The position numbers and the translations under genes were made by a program. A stretch of DNA of 64,000 bases from Pseudarthrobacter sp. NamB4 (GTDB taxonomy: Bacteria > Actinomycetota > Actinomycetes > Actinomycetales > Micrococcaceae), in NCBI RefSeq assembly GCF_005796185.1, contig NZ_VAHM01000003.1, positions 62,001 to 126,000 on the forward strand. Direction: 5' to 3'. Of the stretch, positions 42,317 to 51,756 are shown in pieces (position 1 is the stretch's first letter; every line of letters begins with the position of its first letter). Below the pieces are notes generated by a model. That model was not told where the DNA came from and did no database searches. It saw only the letters and a list, made by a program, of their open reading frames with translations.

Positions 42317-43006
42317 CTATTCAACCCCGCGGACCACCTTGATGTTGAAATCAGGGGTGCCCAGCGCGGCGTAGAGGCGCAGCCACAGCGGCAGCAGCAT
42401 TTCCGCTCCACGTGCACTGGTGATGTCACCCAGGTCAATGACGTCCCGGTGCCCCAACGCCTGAAGCAATTCCGTGACGGTGGCTTTGGCGGCCTCGTCA
42501 TCGCCTGAAACGAACACCGAGTGATCCCCGCCCGCGATGTTACGCGGATTGACCATGAGGCCAGCGTTCATCGTGTTGAGGGTCTTCACTACCATCGCGC
42601 CGGGGAAGGCCCGCTGGATCCTCTCAGCGAGGCTGTCCGTATTCACCGGGTTCAGCACCGGCGGCATTCCCTGGGAGAAATCCAGTGGATTCGAGACGTC
42701 CATCAACACCTTCCCGGCAAGCCTCGCCGCCCCCGCCGCACCAAGGGCATCCAGTGAACCCGCGCCTTTCGTGGCATTCACCACCATTTCCCCGGCGCCG
42801 GCGGCCCCGGCATAGGTCTCCAACTGAACGCGGCGGTGGGCAGCATGCCATTCCTTGAAGGGTGGTCCTCCCATCATGTCCGGCCCGGTCCTCCCTGCAG
42901 TGCCCTCCGGGTCCCGGGTGCCCATCACCACCTCGTGTTCCAGTGCGCTGAACGCCTCGGCGAGGGCGCGTCCCACGGTTCCTGTTCCAAGGACAGCAAT
43001 CTTCAC
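42317..43006 (-). CDS. NADP/F420 reductase-like NAD(P)-binding protein
   Basis: A 229-residue Rossmann protein of the NADPH-dependent F420 reductase / ProC-like N-terminal family. The nucleotide loop is IAVLGTGTVGRALAEAF at the very N-terminus, followed by VVMGTRDPEG, VVNATKGAGSL, DVSNPLDFSQG and VVKTLNTMNAGLMVNP. It probably reduces or oxidises a cofactor or small metabolite with NADP. F420 specificity is not proven. The start is GTG 43004-43006, with GGGAGAAG just before; it lies next to the Rossmann loop, as in the family. A conserved-size hypothetical gene follows. Confidence 0.87.
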   Translation of the reverse strand: MKIAVLGTGTVGRALAEAFSALEHEVVMGTRDPEGTAGRTGPDMMGGPPFKEWHAAHRRVQLETYAGAAGAGEMVVNATKGAGSLDALGAAGAARLAGKVLMDVSNPLDFSQGMPPVLNPVNTDSLAERIQRAFPGAMVVKTLNTMNAGLMVNPRNIAGGDHSVFVSGDDEAAKATVTELLQALGHRDVIDLGDITSARGAEMLLPLWLRLYAALGTPDFNIKVVRGVE

Positions 43007-43174
43007 GGCTTCTCCCGTTGGAAGTAGCGACAGGTCAAGTGCAAGCAGCGCCGGCAGGCGGCGCCGCCCTGCTGGTTCCGAGGGTACTCCGCGCCCGGGG
43101 CAGGGCAAGGGGTGGAATGAACGCCGGCGCCGCGGAGTTGTAGCCGGGGCACCCGACATACCGTGAAAGGAACC

Positions 43175-43993
43175 ATGGACACCGTCCCGGCCGCCAAGGC
43201 AGAGCGCTGGCAACGCTTCCGCAAAAACCGCAACAAGGCCCTCGCCGCCCGCCACGGCTGGCTGACGCTTACCTCCTTCCAGTGGCTGGAGGACTCCCCC
43301 TGCACCGTCGAACTGGCACCTGGGCTGTGGTCAACGGACGGTACGACGGCGGTGCTCACCGCAGTGCCCGCGGACGGACTGTCCCTGGTGGGGACAGGTG
43401 AACCGGTGTCGGGTACCATCACAGCAGTCCTCGCGGACGAAGAGTCCCTGATGTGGGTGCAGTTTGGCGGGCCCGGCGGGAACCAGGTGGTGGTGGAGCT
43501 GGCCATGCGGGCCGGGAAGTTCGCCGTCCGCACCCGGGACTCGGCCTCGCCCATCCTCACCGGGTTCGGCGGGGTCCCCACCTACCCCTACAACCCGGAC
43601 TGGGAAGTGACGGGCCGGTTCGAGCCCTACCCCGAGCCGGTGGATGTGCCCATTGCCACGGCAAACCTGCTGGTGGACGGCGTGCACCGTTCCGTGGGCG
43701 AGGTGGTGTTCTGCGTGCCCGGCAGCGGGCACGAGTTCCGGCTGCAGGCGGAGGAGGAAAAGCTCGGTGCCCTGACCGTCACCTTCCATGACGAAACCAA
43801 CGATGACACCACGGACGACTGGCGCAAGCTGGCCGTGCCCCGGCCGCGGCCGGACAATTCCGTGGTCCTGGACTTCAACCGCGCCATTAACTACCCCAGC
43901 GCCTTCACCCCCTATGGCACCTGCCCCATGCCCGTGACAAACAACTCGCTGGACGTCCGGGTGGAGGCCGGCGAGAAGCTGCCCGCAGGGTGA
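43175..43993 (+). CDS. DUF1684 family protein
   Basis: A 272-residue protein matching DUF1684. The opening helix WQRFRKNRNKALAARHGWLT, LTSFQWLED, the central ASPILTGFGGVPTYPYNPDW and the closing DFNRAINYPSAFTPYGTCPM are typical family blocks. The family is widespread in bacteria, cytosolic, and of unknown function. ATG 43175 is chosen because GAAAGGA sits 5 nt upstream; a GTG four codons earlier would overlap this site. It is divergent from the reductase gene and converges on the acyl-CoA dehydrogenase gene. Confidence 0.88.
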   Translation: MDTVPAAKAERWQRFRKNRNKALAARHGWLTLTSFQWLEDSPCTVELAPGLWSTDGTTAVLTAVPADGLSLVGTGEPVSGTITAVLADEESLMWVQFGGPGGNQVVVELAMRAGKFAVRTRDSASPILTGFGGVPTYPYNPDWEVTGRFEPYPEPVDVPIATANLLVDGVHRSVGEVVFCVPGSGHEFRLQAEEEKLGALTVTFHDETNDDTTDDWRKLAVPRPRPDNSVVLDFNRAINYPSAFTPYGTCPMPVTNNSLDVRVEAGEKLPAG

Positions 43994-44004
43994 CCCAACG
44001 GCAG

Positions 44005-45225
44005 TCACGCGATGGCTGAGATCCCGGTGACCGCCCGGCCCACTATGAGGGTGTTGATCTCGAAGGACCCTTCGTAGGTGTAGATGGCCTCGGCGTCGGA
44101 GAAGATCTTCGCCATCCGGTAATCGGTGACGATGCCGTTGCCGCCCAGGATCGATCTGCCCAGCGCCACCGTCTCACGCATCCGCGCGCTCAGGTACGAC
44201 TTCGCCAAGGCCACCTGCGGCATGCCGGCGGCGCCCTCATCCTGCAGCCGGGCAAGCCCGGCCATCATTCCCATGCTGGCCACGGCGTTGCCCAGCATGG
44301 TCACCAGCTGCTGCTGGATCAGCTGGAAGTGTGCCAGCGGCCGGCCGAACTGCCGGCGCTCCACCGCGTACTGCCGGGCGACGTCGAAGGCCGCCAGCTG
44401 CTGGCCCACCGCCTGCCAGGCCACCATGACCCGCGAGCCCCGGAGCAGTTCCTTCGTGTCCTCGAAGCTGTTTATGGAGGCAAACCTGTCGGCTTCGGCC
44501 ACCCGCACGTTTCGGAACACGATGTCCGCGTTCTGCACCGTCCGCAGCGCAATCTTGTTCTCGATCCTGGTGCGGCTGACCCCTGGCAGGGTGGCGTCCA
44601 CGATGAATCCGCGGACGGACCCGTCCTCCTCGTCGCATGCCCAGACCAGCATGTAGTCGCAGAACGTTCCGTTGCCGATCCACCGCTTGACGCCGTTCAG
44701 CACCCAGGCGTCACCGCCTTCGTCCGGCTTGCCGGTTGCGGAGGAGATCCGCCGGGCGCGGGTTTCCATGCCCCCGGCAACGTCCGAGCCGTGGTTGGGC
44801 TCGGTGAGGGCAAAGGCTCCGGTAATGCGCAGGCTTGACGCGTCGGCCAGCAGCCGCTGTTTCTGGTCATCGCTCCCGAAGTCATGCAGGGACTGGACGA
44901 ACAGGTCGTGGTGGACCAGGAAGAAGGTGGCGATGGACGTGTCCACCCGGGTCATCTCGGCAATGACCAGGCCGGCGAACAGGTTGCTATAGCCCCGCTG
45001 GGCCGGGGTGCTCAGTTCCAGGGCAGCCAGCTTGGGCAGGATATGGGGCGGGAATTCAGCCTTGTTCCACCAGTCCCCCGCATGCGGGGCGATCTCCGCA
45101 GCCAGGAATTCCCTCAGCTCTGCCAGCTTGTCCCTCTCCGCCTGGTTCAGTAGGGATTCGTAGGCATAAAAGTCGGCGGACGGCAGGTCCGCCAGGCTGT
45201 CGCCCTTCATCCCGGGCGCAGTCAC
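44005..45225 (-). CDS. Acyl-CoA dehydrogenase
   Basis: A 406-residue flavoenzyme for alpha,beta-oxidation of an acyl-CoA, passing electrons to ETF. FAD/acyl-binding blocks: [60 protein letters not shown], and the catalytic-end segment [20 protein letters not shown] with [20 protein letters not shown]. The YEGS glutamate is the candidate base, as in glutaryl-CoA-like and short-chain members. The GTG start overlaps the SDR stop (GTGA), so the two are translationally coupled and probably act consecutively in one degradation pathway. Confidence 0.92.
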   Translation of the reverse strand: MTAPGMKGDSLADLPSADFYAYESLLNQAERDKLAELREFLAAEIAPHAGDWWNKAEFPPHILPKLAALELSTPAQRGYSNLFAGLVIAEMTRVDTSIATFFLVHHDLFVQSLHDFGSDDQKQRLLADASSLRITGAFALTEPNHGSDVAGGMETRARRISSATGKPDEGGDAWVLNGVKRWIGNGTFCDYMLVWACDEEDGSVRGFIVDATLPGVSRTRIENKIALRTVQNADIVFRNVRVAEADRFASINSFEDTKELLRGSRVMVAWQAVGQQLAAFDVARQYAVERRQFGRPLAHFQLIQQQLVTMLGNAVASMGMMAGLARLQDEGAAGMPQVALAKSYLSARMRETVALGRSILGGNGIVTDYRMAKIFSDAEAIYTYEGSFEINTLIVGRAVTGISAIA

Positions 45226-46016
45226 TTCGGCCCCATTCGGATGGCGCCGTCCAGGCGGATGGTTTCGCCGTTCAGCATGGCATTGTCGACGATGTGGGCC
45301 ACGAGGCTTGCGTACTCGTCAGGCTTACCCAGCCGGGACGGGTGCGGCACCTGCGCCCCCAGGGAGTCCTGTGCCTCCTGCGGCAGGCCCGCCATCATGG
45401 GGGTTTCGAAAATGCCGGGCGCGATGCTCACCACGCGCACCAGTGAGCGCGCCAGCTCCCGCGCAACCGGCAGGGTCATGGCCGCCACCGCCCCCTTCGA
45501 GGCCGCGTAGGCAGGCTGGCCGATCTGCCCCTCGAACGCCGCAACCGAGGCAGTGTTGATGATGACACCGCGCTCGGGCCCGCCGAGCGCAGTGACGGCC
45601 GGCTCGGTGGCAACCATCGCCGCCGCCGCCAGCCGTAGCACGTTGAAGGTGCCCACAAGGTTCACCTGGACGACCCGGTTGAAAACCTCAAGCGGCAGCA
45701 CGCCGTCCCGGCCCAGCACCTTCCCGGGAGTGGCAATTCCGGCGCAGTTCACCACGATCCGCAGCGGCCCCAGGCCGGCAGCGGTGTCGACGGCGGCCTG
45801 CACCTCCACTTCGCTGGTCACATCTGCAGGGGAAAAGACGGCCGCCTTGCCGGGGGCGCCGGAGGCGTTGAGTTCTTCTGCGAGCGCCGCCCCGGCAGAA
45901 GACGGGAGGTCAACCAGCACGACGGAAGCGCCGCCGTCGAACAGGCGCCGGGCGGTGGCCGCCCCCAGGCCGGAAGCTCCCCCGGTCACCAGCGCTACAG
46001 TGCCTTTGACGTCCAC
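45222..46016 (-). CDS. SDR-family 3-hydroxyacyl-CoA dehydrogenase-like protein
   Basis: A 264-residue short-chain dehydrogenase. The NAD loop is [20 protein letters not shown], with VVLVDLPSS indicating NAD use, then NCAGIA. The catalytic Ser lies in [16 protein letters not shown] and Tyr/Lys in [16 protein letters not shown]. The [12 protein letters not shown] and [12 protein letters not shown] segments match the type-2 3-hydroxyacyl-CoA dehydrogenase (HSD17B10-like) subgroup of fatty acid and branched-chain degradation. The start is GTG 46014-46016 with AAGGAGG ideally placed. A TetR-like palindrome lies about 50-70 bp upstream. First gene of a pair with the acyl-CoA dehydrogenase. Confidence 0.92.
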   Translation of the reverse strand: MDVKGTVALVTGGASGLGAATARRLFDGGASVVLVDLPSSAGAALAEELNASGAPGKAAVFSPADVTSEVEVQAAVDTAAGLGPLRIVVNCAGIATPGKVLGRDGVLPLEVFNRVVQVNLVGTFNVLRLAAAAMVATEPAVTALGGPERGVIINTASVAAFEGQIGQPAYAASKGAVAAMTLPVARELARSLVRVVSIAPGIFETPMMAGLPQEAQDSLGAQVPHPSRLGKPDEYASLVAHIVDNAMLNGETIRLDGAIRMGPK

Positions 46017-46066
46017 ACATCCTCCTTGATGCCTGTCCCCCTGCCGCGTCGCAGCCGACGGTGTTA

Positions 46067-46084
46067 GTTAGTGAATGTTAACTG
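46067..46084. promoter_or_regulatory. Candidate TetR-type operator before the SDR/acyl-CoA dehydrogenase pair
   Basis: AGTTA-N8-TAACT in an AT-rich island (GTTAGTTAGTGAATGTTAAC) about 50 bp upstream of the SDR start, within otherwise GC-rich DNA. TetR-type regulators of acyl-CoA catabolism commonly bind sites of this layout. No regulator gene is adjacent. Confidence 0.45.
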
Positions 46085-46159
46085 TAATTCGCAGGACCCG
46101 CACCACCAGGCACCCCACGGCTTCGGGTCCGGCGGAAGGGCCCGCATTAGGGTGAATCC

Positions 46160-47470
46160 ATGACGCGCCCGGACCCCGCAGCCCCAGTCCCCAAGCCCTC
46201 GCCCGCCCAGGTGCCGAACCCGGGCTCCAACCAAGTCCCCTCCCCCGCCGGTGCACCCGTCCCCGGCCCGGACTATTGGCAGGACCGCGCCAACGAGGCG
46301 GCCCGTTCGGTCACCACCCTCTTCGGCAGGCGGCTGCTGTTCCTGCCGGGCACCCATGTGGGCGCGGTGTTGTGGCCCTCCCCCTCCTGGTACAGGGACC
46401 TCAAGGGCGCGTTGCTAGGCCCGTGGCATTACTGGTGGCAGGCGCACTACGTTGACTGCCTGGTGGACGCGGGACGGCGGGAACTGCGCAACGGCGCCAC
46501 GCCGGCAGCCCGGTTCAACGGACCGGAAAACCCCAGCGCGGGACGGCTCGCCTCGAGGCTGGTGACCGGCATCCGGCTGCGCAACGGGTTTACCTTCGTG
46601 AACAACTACTACGACGACATGGCCTGGCTTGCCCTGGCCGCGCACCGCCTGGACCGGCTGGCAGAGGAGGCCCGGAAACCGGGCCGTAACGCAGGCCTCC
46701 GGAAGTCCCTCACCCTGCAATTTGATGCAGCGTCCACCAGCGATATGGGCGGCGGGGTTTTCTGGAGCAAGAAGCGGGACTTCAAGAACACCCCGGCCAC
46801 GGCGCCCGTGGCGCTTTACTATGCCCGGACCGGCCAGCCCGGGAAGGCCCAGGCACTGCTGGACTGGCTGGACGCGACCCTCTTCGACCCCGCCCAAAGC
46901 CTGTACCTCGACGGTGTACGGCTGAATGCCGCCGGCGAACTGGTGGCGGAACGGGCGGTGTACACCTATAACCAGGGACCTGTCCTGGGCGCCCTCCTGG
47001 AACTGGGCGGGGATGGAAACCTTGCACGGGCAGCCGAGGTGGTGGAGGCAGTGGACCGGCTGCTGACGGTGCCTGCCCCTATCGGAGGCGCGTACGACGG
47101 CAGAGTGCTCCGCTGCGAGGGAACGGGCGACGGCGGGCTGTTCACCGGAATCCTGTGCCGCTACCTCGCGCTGGCGGCAACAGACCGCCGGCTGCTTCCG
47201 AAGACCCGGGCCACCGCGGCGCGGCTGGTGACAGACACGGCCGAGGCCTTCTGGGCGGGGAAGCGCGGCCTGGCCGCCGGCGAGGGGTCCACGAAGCAAA
47301 GGGGCAAGAGCATCTTTTCGATGCACGCCGCCCAACCTGCGGAGGCTGCCTACCCGCCGGGGGGCGCCGTCGAGCTTTCCACCCAGCTCCAGGCCTGGAT
47401 GGCGCTGGAGGCCGCGGCGGCCGTTCACAGCAGAGCCGGCGCGGACGGGACCGGCCCGGCCGGCTCTTAG
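46160..47470 (+). CDS. Glycoside hydrolase family 76-like protein
   Basis: A 436-residue (alpha/alpha)6-barrel hydrolase resembling GH76 alpha-1,6-mannanases. The paired catalytic aspartates are in NNYYDDMAWLALA (Asp152-Asp153). Further family segments are STSDMGGGVFWSKKRDFKNT, VYTYNQGPVLGALLELG and CEGTGDGGLFTGILCRYLAL. The first ~38 residues are Pro-rich and carry no signal peptide, so it is probably cytoplasmic, unlike secreted GH76 enzymes. It could act on internalised manno-oligosaccharides. No Shine-Dalgarno is seen (leaderless likely). Its stop overlaps that of the GH32 gene. Confidence 0.87.
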   Translation: MTRPDPAAPVPKPSPAQVPNPGSNQVPSPAGAPVPGPDYWQDRANEAARSVTTLFGRRLLFLPGTHVGAVLWPSPSWYRDLKGALLGPWHYWWQAHYVDCLVDAGRRELRNGATPAARFNGPENPSAGRLASRLVTGIRLRNGFTFVNNYYDDMAWLALAAHRLDRLAEEARKPGRNAGLRKSLTLQFDAASTSDMGGGVFWSKKRDFKNTPATAPVALYYARTGQPGKAQALLDWLDATLFDPAQSLYLDGVRLNAAGELVAERAVYTYNQGPVLGALLELGGDGNLARAAEVVEAVDRLLTVPAPIGGAYDGRVLRCEGTGDGGLFTGILCRYLALAATDRRLLPKTRATAARLVTDTAEAFWAGKRGLAAGEGSTKQRGKSIFSMHAAQPAEAAYPPGGAVELSTQLQAWMALEAAAAVHSRAGADGTGPAGS

Positions 47471-49467
47471 CGGATGGCGGCGAGTGGGGTCACCGTGCCG
47501 CTGCGAAGTGACACAGGCCCGCCTGCTGAAGCCAACCGGACATCCTTGACGCCGTCGGGCGGGAAGACCAGCGATGTCAGGGTCTCCCGGCCGCCGTCGG
47601 CGAACACTTCCACCGAGGACCGGTCGACGTACACAGTGAGGTTCACAGTGCTGTTGCCGGACCCGATATCGGCCGTTCGGACCTGGCGGTATGCCCCGTC
47701 CACTCCGGCGCCGCCGGGCGCCCCGCGGGCAACAGCGTCCCCGTCGCGGACCAGGAAGGCCTTGCCGGTACCGAAGTCGTAACCCACCGTGGCGTAGGCC
47801 TTGCCGCCGCTGTGCAGGAGCATGCGGGCCTCGCCGCTTCCCGACGCCGGTTTTTCCAGCTGGAGTTGAACTTTGTAGGCGCCGCTGTCTGGGACCGGCA
47901 GCACCTGCCCCGGACCGGCACCGGGACCGTCGCCGGAACCGTCCTGCAGCGTACCGGCAGGCACCTGTTCGGGGGTTCCCTCCAACGACTGCAGCGCAGG
48001 GGTGGGCGACGACACCAAAGCCGCCCGGCCGCCCTCGGACACCAGCCGGATGTCCCGAACGATCGACGCCGCACCAGACCACCCCTCCGTGGGCAGCTGC
48101 CGGGCATAGGCCCAGTTGTTCATCCAGCCAATGGCGTGCCGGGAGGCCTTCCGCTGCCCGTCGGTCAGGCGGGGGTCGTCCCAGGTGACAGCCGCATAGA
48201 AGTCCGCTCCGCCGTCGAGCCACTGGTGTCCCCCGTCAGGAGTGAAGCTCTCGCCGTCAAAGCTGCCCGTCCAGTAGGCAAGCCCGGTGGTGCGGCCCTC
48301 CCCGGAACCGTTGGCGCTGGCGGCCAGCACCCACGTCCGTTTGCCGGGGTCGCCGTCCACGTCAATTTGGAAGAAATCCGGGCACTCAAGGATGCCCAGC
48401 CCGTCCCGCTCAAACGCGGACACGTACGTCCATTTCTTGAGGTCCGGTGAGGTGTAGAAGCCAATTTTGTGGCCTTCTGCCAGCAGCATCAGCCACTGGT
48501 TGTTGGCCTCGTCCCGCACTATACGTGGATCCCGCCAGTGCTCTTCGCCGGGGTTTTCCATCACCGGGTTCTGTTCATGGTTGCGGAAGCTGTAGCCGTT
48601 GTCCGTGGAGTAGAACACGGACTGCCGCTGGACGCCGTCGTGCTGCTGGGTGAGGACCGCGATCACGGCCCCTTTCCCGAAACCCGCTGTCCCTTCCGTA
48701 TCCACCACCGCGGAGCCCGTCTCGATGTCCCCCAGGCCGTTGCGGAACTTTTCGACGGCCACGCCTTCGTTTTTCCAGTGCACCAGGTCCGTGCTGGTGG
48801 CGTGGAACCACTCGGTGCCGTTCCCTTCCGGGTAGTCGGCGTTGTAGAGGTAGTAGTAATGCCACTGACCGTCCAGGAAGAATGGCCGCTGGGGATCGTT
48901 CATCCAGCGCTGGTCGGGGGTGAGGTGGTAGGCAGGGCGATATTTGTCGGCCGGTGGTTCAAAGCTGGCTGCATCGGGCTTCGGCCAGGTATTGCGCAGG
49001 CCGAGGTCGGCCAGCAAGGCGTCACGTGCTTCACTGCTGATGCAGTCCGGAAGCTGCACCGCCGCAGTCTCTTCCGTCACGTCCGAAGCCAGGCTGCTCC
49101 GCAGGAAAACCTTGCCGTCCACCCGGGCGCCCGCCAGCCAACCGTTGCCGCATTCGATGCTGCGCACGTCCTTTGCACCTTCCAGCCGAAGGTTCCCGCC
49201 GCGTTCCGCCAGTGTGTCGTCGGCACCCTTGAGCCAGAGGGTCGCATAGGATCCGGACCGGTCTTTGGCCGCTGCCTGCGCCGACGCGACCTCGCCCAGC
49301 ACACGGCCCGCGGCAGCGTCCGCACCCTGCCGGGGATTGCCGCCGGGGAGCAGGGAAACCACCAGGACAAGGGCCGCCAGGACCCCTGCGACCACCCACA
49401 GAAGGGGCCGGCGCGTGGGCTGAAGTTCCTTGAGTGCGGGAAGTACGGTTCCGCTGTTTTGGGGCAT
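47467..49467 (-). CDS. Glycoside hydrolase family 32 (fructan-hydrolase-like), membrane-anchored
   Basis: A 666-residue enzyme. An N-terminal helix (LLWVVAGVLAALVLVVSLLP, residues ~22-41) anchors or exports it. Residues ~50-170 form a domain of uncertain origin containing single Cys pairs. The GH32 five-bladed propeller begins at ~175: HLTPDQRWMNDPQRPFF (nucleophile Asp191), HWRDPRIVRD (transition-state stabiliser) and GILECPDFFQID (acid/base Glu). The C-terminal beta-sandwich (~500-666) ends with VYVDRSSVEVFADGGRETLT. Substrate: a fructan such as levan or inulin, probably outside the membrane. It is not in an operon with a fructose transporter here. Confidence 0.92.
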   Translation of the reverse strand: MPQNSGTVLPALKELQPTRRPLLWVVAGVLAALVLVVSLLPGGNPRQGADAAAGRVLGEVASAQAAAKDRSGSYATLWLKGADDTLAERGGNLRLEGAKDVRSIECGNGWLAGARVDGKVFLRSSLASDVTEETAAVQLPDCISSEARDALLADLGLRNTWPKPDAASFEPPADKYRPAYHLTPDQRWMNDPQRPFFLDGQWHYYYLYNADYPEGNGTEWFHATSTDLVHWKNEGVAVEKFRNGLGDIETGSAVVDTEGTAGFGKGAVIAVLTQQHDGVQRQSVFYSTDNGYSFRNHEQNPVMENPGEEHWRDPRIVRDEANNQWLMLLAEGHKIGFYTSPDLKKWTYVSAFERDGLGILECPDFFQIDVDGDPGKRTWVLAASANGSGEGRTTGLAYWTGSFDGESFTPDGGHQWLDGGADFYAAVTWDDPRLTDGQRKASRHAIGWMNNWAYARQLPTEGWSGAASIVRDIRLVSEGGRAALVSSPTPALQSLEGTPEQVPAGTLQDGSGDGPGAGPGQVLPVPDSGAYKVQLQLEKPASGSGEARMLLHSGGKAYATVGYDFGTGKAFLVRDGDAVARGAPGGAGVDGAYRQVRTADIGSGNSTVNLTVYVDRSSVEVFADGGRETLTSLVFPPDGVKDVRLASAGGPVSLRSGTVTPLAAIR

Positions 49468-49585
49468 GGTTTTTCAATCCGTCGCTGAACGCACGAGTGC
49501 CGCTCCCCACCAGAGGAACGGCACCAGCGCAAGTGAACCGTCAATTTTACCGGCGTGGCGCCATCCGGCCCAATCGGACGTAACG

Positions 49586-50200
49586 TCAATCCGCCCCCGG
49601 CAGCACGCCGTCCGGGCGTTTTTTCTGCGGGTACGGTGTTTCACCGCGGGCCAGCATCTCCACGAACCCTGCGATTTTCCGCTGCCGCGTTGCCGCCTGC
49701 TTAACTGAGTTGGTCCGGTAGATCAGCGCGTACTGGTTGGTCCTGGTGAGGACGTCGAACATGGCCTGGGCAGCGGGCACGGCGGCGATGGCAGCCGCCA
49801 GGTCTGCGGGAACTTCCGCCGTGGCCTGCCCGCCGTAGGCAGCCTCCCAGCGTCCGTCAGCTTTGGCGGCGTCGACGGCGGCCCGGCCGGCTTCCGTCAT
49901 CCTGCCTGCCGCTTCCAGCCGTGCGACGTGGGTGACGTTGCGAGCAGACCAGACGCTGCGCCGGCCACGGGGAGTCATCCGCTGGAAGGAGCTCTCCCCG
50001 TCCCGGCGCCTGCCCTGGCCGTCAATCCAGCCAAAGCACAATGCTTCGTCCAGTGCTGCCGCATAATCGAGTTCAGTGACCTGCCCGCCCTTCTTGTGCA
50101 GGACCAGCCACACACCTGGGCTGGTTGCATGGTTTTCCTCCAGCCACGCCCGCCAGGCTGCTGCGTCCGGCACCAGCAGTTCCTCAAGTTCTTTGGCCAT
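49586..50200 (-). CDS. YdeI/OmpD-associated family protein
   Basis: A 204-residue cytosolic protein of the YdeI (OmdA) family. LVPDAAAWRAWLEENHATSP, GVWLVLHKKGG, LDEALCFGWIDGQGRR and FQRMTPRGRRSVWSARNVTH are the conserved blocks, and RQRKIAGFVEMLARGETPYP is the typical end. Relatives have been linked to antimicrobial peptide and bacteriocin protection, but the mechanism is unknown. It is divergent from the VOC gene. Start: the ATG of MAKELEEL. Confidence 0.9.
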   Translation of the reverse strand: MAKELEELLVPDAAAWRAWLEENHATSPGVWLVLHKKGGQVTELDYAAALDEALCFGWIDGQGRRRDGESSFQRMTPRGRRSVWSARNVTHVARLEAAGRMTEAGRAAVDAAKADGRWEAAYGGQATAEVPADLAAAIAAVPAAQAMFDVLTRTNQYALIYRTNSVKQAATRQRKIAGFVEMLARGETPYPQKKRPDGVLPGAD

Positions 50201-50294
50201 GGCCCTATTGTGCTCCTGAAATTCCCTGCCGCCGCCGGCCCGCGCGTGGCACTATGGCATGGCAAGCCCGTTTCTTCGAGCGACAGGACTTTCG

Positions 50295-51026
50295 ATGCTG
50301 CGCGTCCGTCCCCTGCATTTCACCTCCAACATCGAGGCCTGGGCGCGGCTTCTGACCGCCCTGGGCATGGTCCTGACCGAGGGCGACGGCGGCTTCCGCG
50401 TCTACGACTCCGCCGCCGGCCGGCTGGCCCTGCACGAGGTGCCGAAAGGATCGGCAGAGGAAGGGACCACCGCCTTGGCAGTGGAGGTGGGCGACCTGGC
50501 CGAATTCACCCGGCGCACCAACCAAGCCGCGGAGGCGGAGGGGACCACTCCTGCGGAACTGACCAGCGCGGACCACGGCGAAGCCTGCCGGATCACCGCC
50601 CCTGACGGATTCAGCTTCCTGGCGGACAAAGCCGCCCATGGCGCCCAGTGTGCCGACGCCGACCCTGCCCTTGCCGTCGTCGCGGTCTGGTTTACGGAGG
50701 ACCCCGACGCGGCTTCCCGCACCCTGCGGCAGATCGGTGCGCGCCCGCGCCCGGTACCGGACCAGGACGAGACAGCGGACTTCACCGCCAAGAACGGTGG
50801 AGTCCTGGTGGTGCGGCCAGCAGCAGGCCCGGCCCGGTCCGGGCTCGGATTCGAGTACGACGGCGGGCTGGAACCGCTGCAGGAGCGCCTCGCCTCCGCG
50901 GGCTTCCAGGTCAGTGTCACGGAGGAGGCTTTCGCCCGCACCCTGCACGTTGCCAATCCCGATGCCCCCGGTACCTCGGCAGCCCACGTTCCCGAAACGC
51001 TTTGGATCTCCCAGCGCCACGCCTGA
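50295..51026 (+). CDS. VOC superfamily protein (two-module)
   Basis: A 243-residue protein with two consecutive VOC half-modules. The first is MLRVRPLHFTSNIEAWARLL with GFRVYDSAAGRLALHEVPKG and ACRITAPDGFSFLADKA. The second is LAVVAVWFTEDPDAASRTLR with GGVLVVRPAAG and TLHVANPDAPGT. Metal ligands are not conserved clearly, so a binding rather than enzymatic role is possible. ATG 50295 is preferred (AGGAC upstream, family start); an ATG 12 codons earlier keeps the frame open. Function unknown. Confidence 0.75.
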   Translation: MLRVRPLHFTSNIEAWARLLTALGMVLTEGDGGFRVYDSAAGRLALHEVPKGSAEEGTTALAVEVGDLAEFTRRTNQAAEAEGTTPAELTSADHGEACRITAPDGFSFLADKAAHGAQCADADPALAVVAVWFTEDPDAASRTLRQIGARPRPVPDQDETADFTAKNGGVLVVRPAAGPARSGLGFEYDGGLEPLQERLASAGFQVSVTEEAFARTLHVANPDAPGTSAAHVPETLWISQRHA

Positions 51027-51128
51027 GCCCTGCAACGCCTGAGCTCCGCCCCCACGCGTCCTGCGACGCATTCCGCCGCCAGCTGATCCTCCCCTGTCCC
51101 GCAGGGTCCCATGGGGTAGAACTTAACC

Positions 51129-51668
51129 ATGAACCTGCGCACACCTGACCCGAATCCCGGCTGGCTCTCCGAAGAAGACCTCTTTGAGGCACGCGGGCGG
51201 CTGCCCATGGTGTACGTGGAAGCAGTGCCGGTCAGGCTGGATCCGCTGGGTTTCGTCAACGAAGTGGGAACCCTGCTGCAGGCAGACTCGGACGGGACCA
51301 TGGTCCGGTCCCTGGTATCGGGCCGGGTCATCTACCGTGAAACCATCCGCGCCGCCCTGCTGCGGCATATGGAAAAGGACCTGGGGCCGCTGGCGTTCCC
51401 GCAGCTGCCCATCAGCCCCGTCCCATTCACCGTGGCAGAATACTTCCCCGCGCCGTCCCAGACGGGCTTCACCGACGAGCGGCAACACGCCGTGTCCCTG
51501 GCCTACGTGATTCCTGTGACGGGCGAATGCGAGCCCCGGCAGGATGCACTGGAACTGACCTGGATGACCCCCGAGGAAGTGCTCAGCCCCGGCGTCCAGA
51601 TGGAGTTCGCGGGCGGACGCGGCGGACTCATCCGCCAGGCACTGGCGTTCGCCGGCGTGGGCTTCTGA
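51129..51668 (+). CDS. NUDIX-like hydrolase (DUF4916)
   Basis: A 179-residue NUDIX-fold protein. WLSEEDLFEARGRLPMVYVE, VPVRLDPLGFVNEVGTLLQ and RETIRAALLRHMEKDLG follow the divergent DUF4916 NUDIX pattern, in which the Nudix box is degenerate (RVIYRETIRAALLRHMEKDL). QHAVSLAYVIPVTGE and LELTWMTPEEVL complete the fold. Pyrophosphohydrolase activity is uncertain because the full REUXEE motif is not intact. A hairpin terminator follows directly. Confidence 0.78.
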   Translation: MNLRTPDPNPGWLSEEDLFEARGRLPMVYVEAVPVRLDPLGFVNEVGTLLQADSDGTMVRSLVSGRVIYRETIRAALLRHMEKDLGPLAFPQLPISPVPFTVAEYFPAPSQTGFTDERQHAVSLAYVIPVTGECEPRQDALELTWMTPEEVLSPGVQMEFAGGRGGLIRQALAFAGVGF

Positions 51669-51674
51669 CACCCC

Positions 51675-51701
51675 CCGGGGGGACAGGGGGTCCCCGGTTT
51701 T
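51675..51701 (+). terminator. Rho-independent terminator
   Basis: CCGGGG (51675-51680) pairs with CCCCGG (51692-51697), followed by TTTT, 7 bp after the NUDIX stop codon. Confidence 0.65.
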
Positions 51702-51756
51702 GAGGGCCCGCCTTTGTAGACTGGAGCGCGGACCGCAAGAGAACTTAAGGACTCCC

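Noticed and set aside
46415..48223. A 602-codon minus-strand open frame
   Set aside because: It spans the antisense of GH76 and an alternative frame of GH32; Arg/Gly/Ala-rich with no motif, while both real genes have catalytic motifs.
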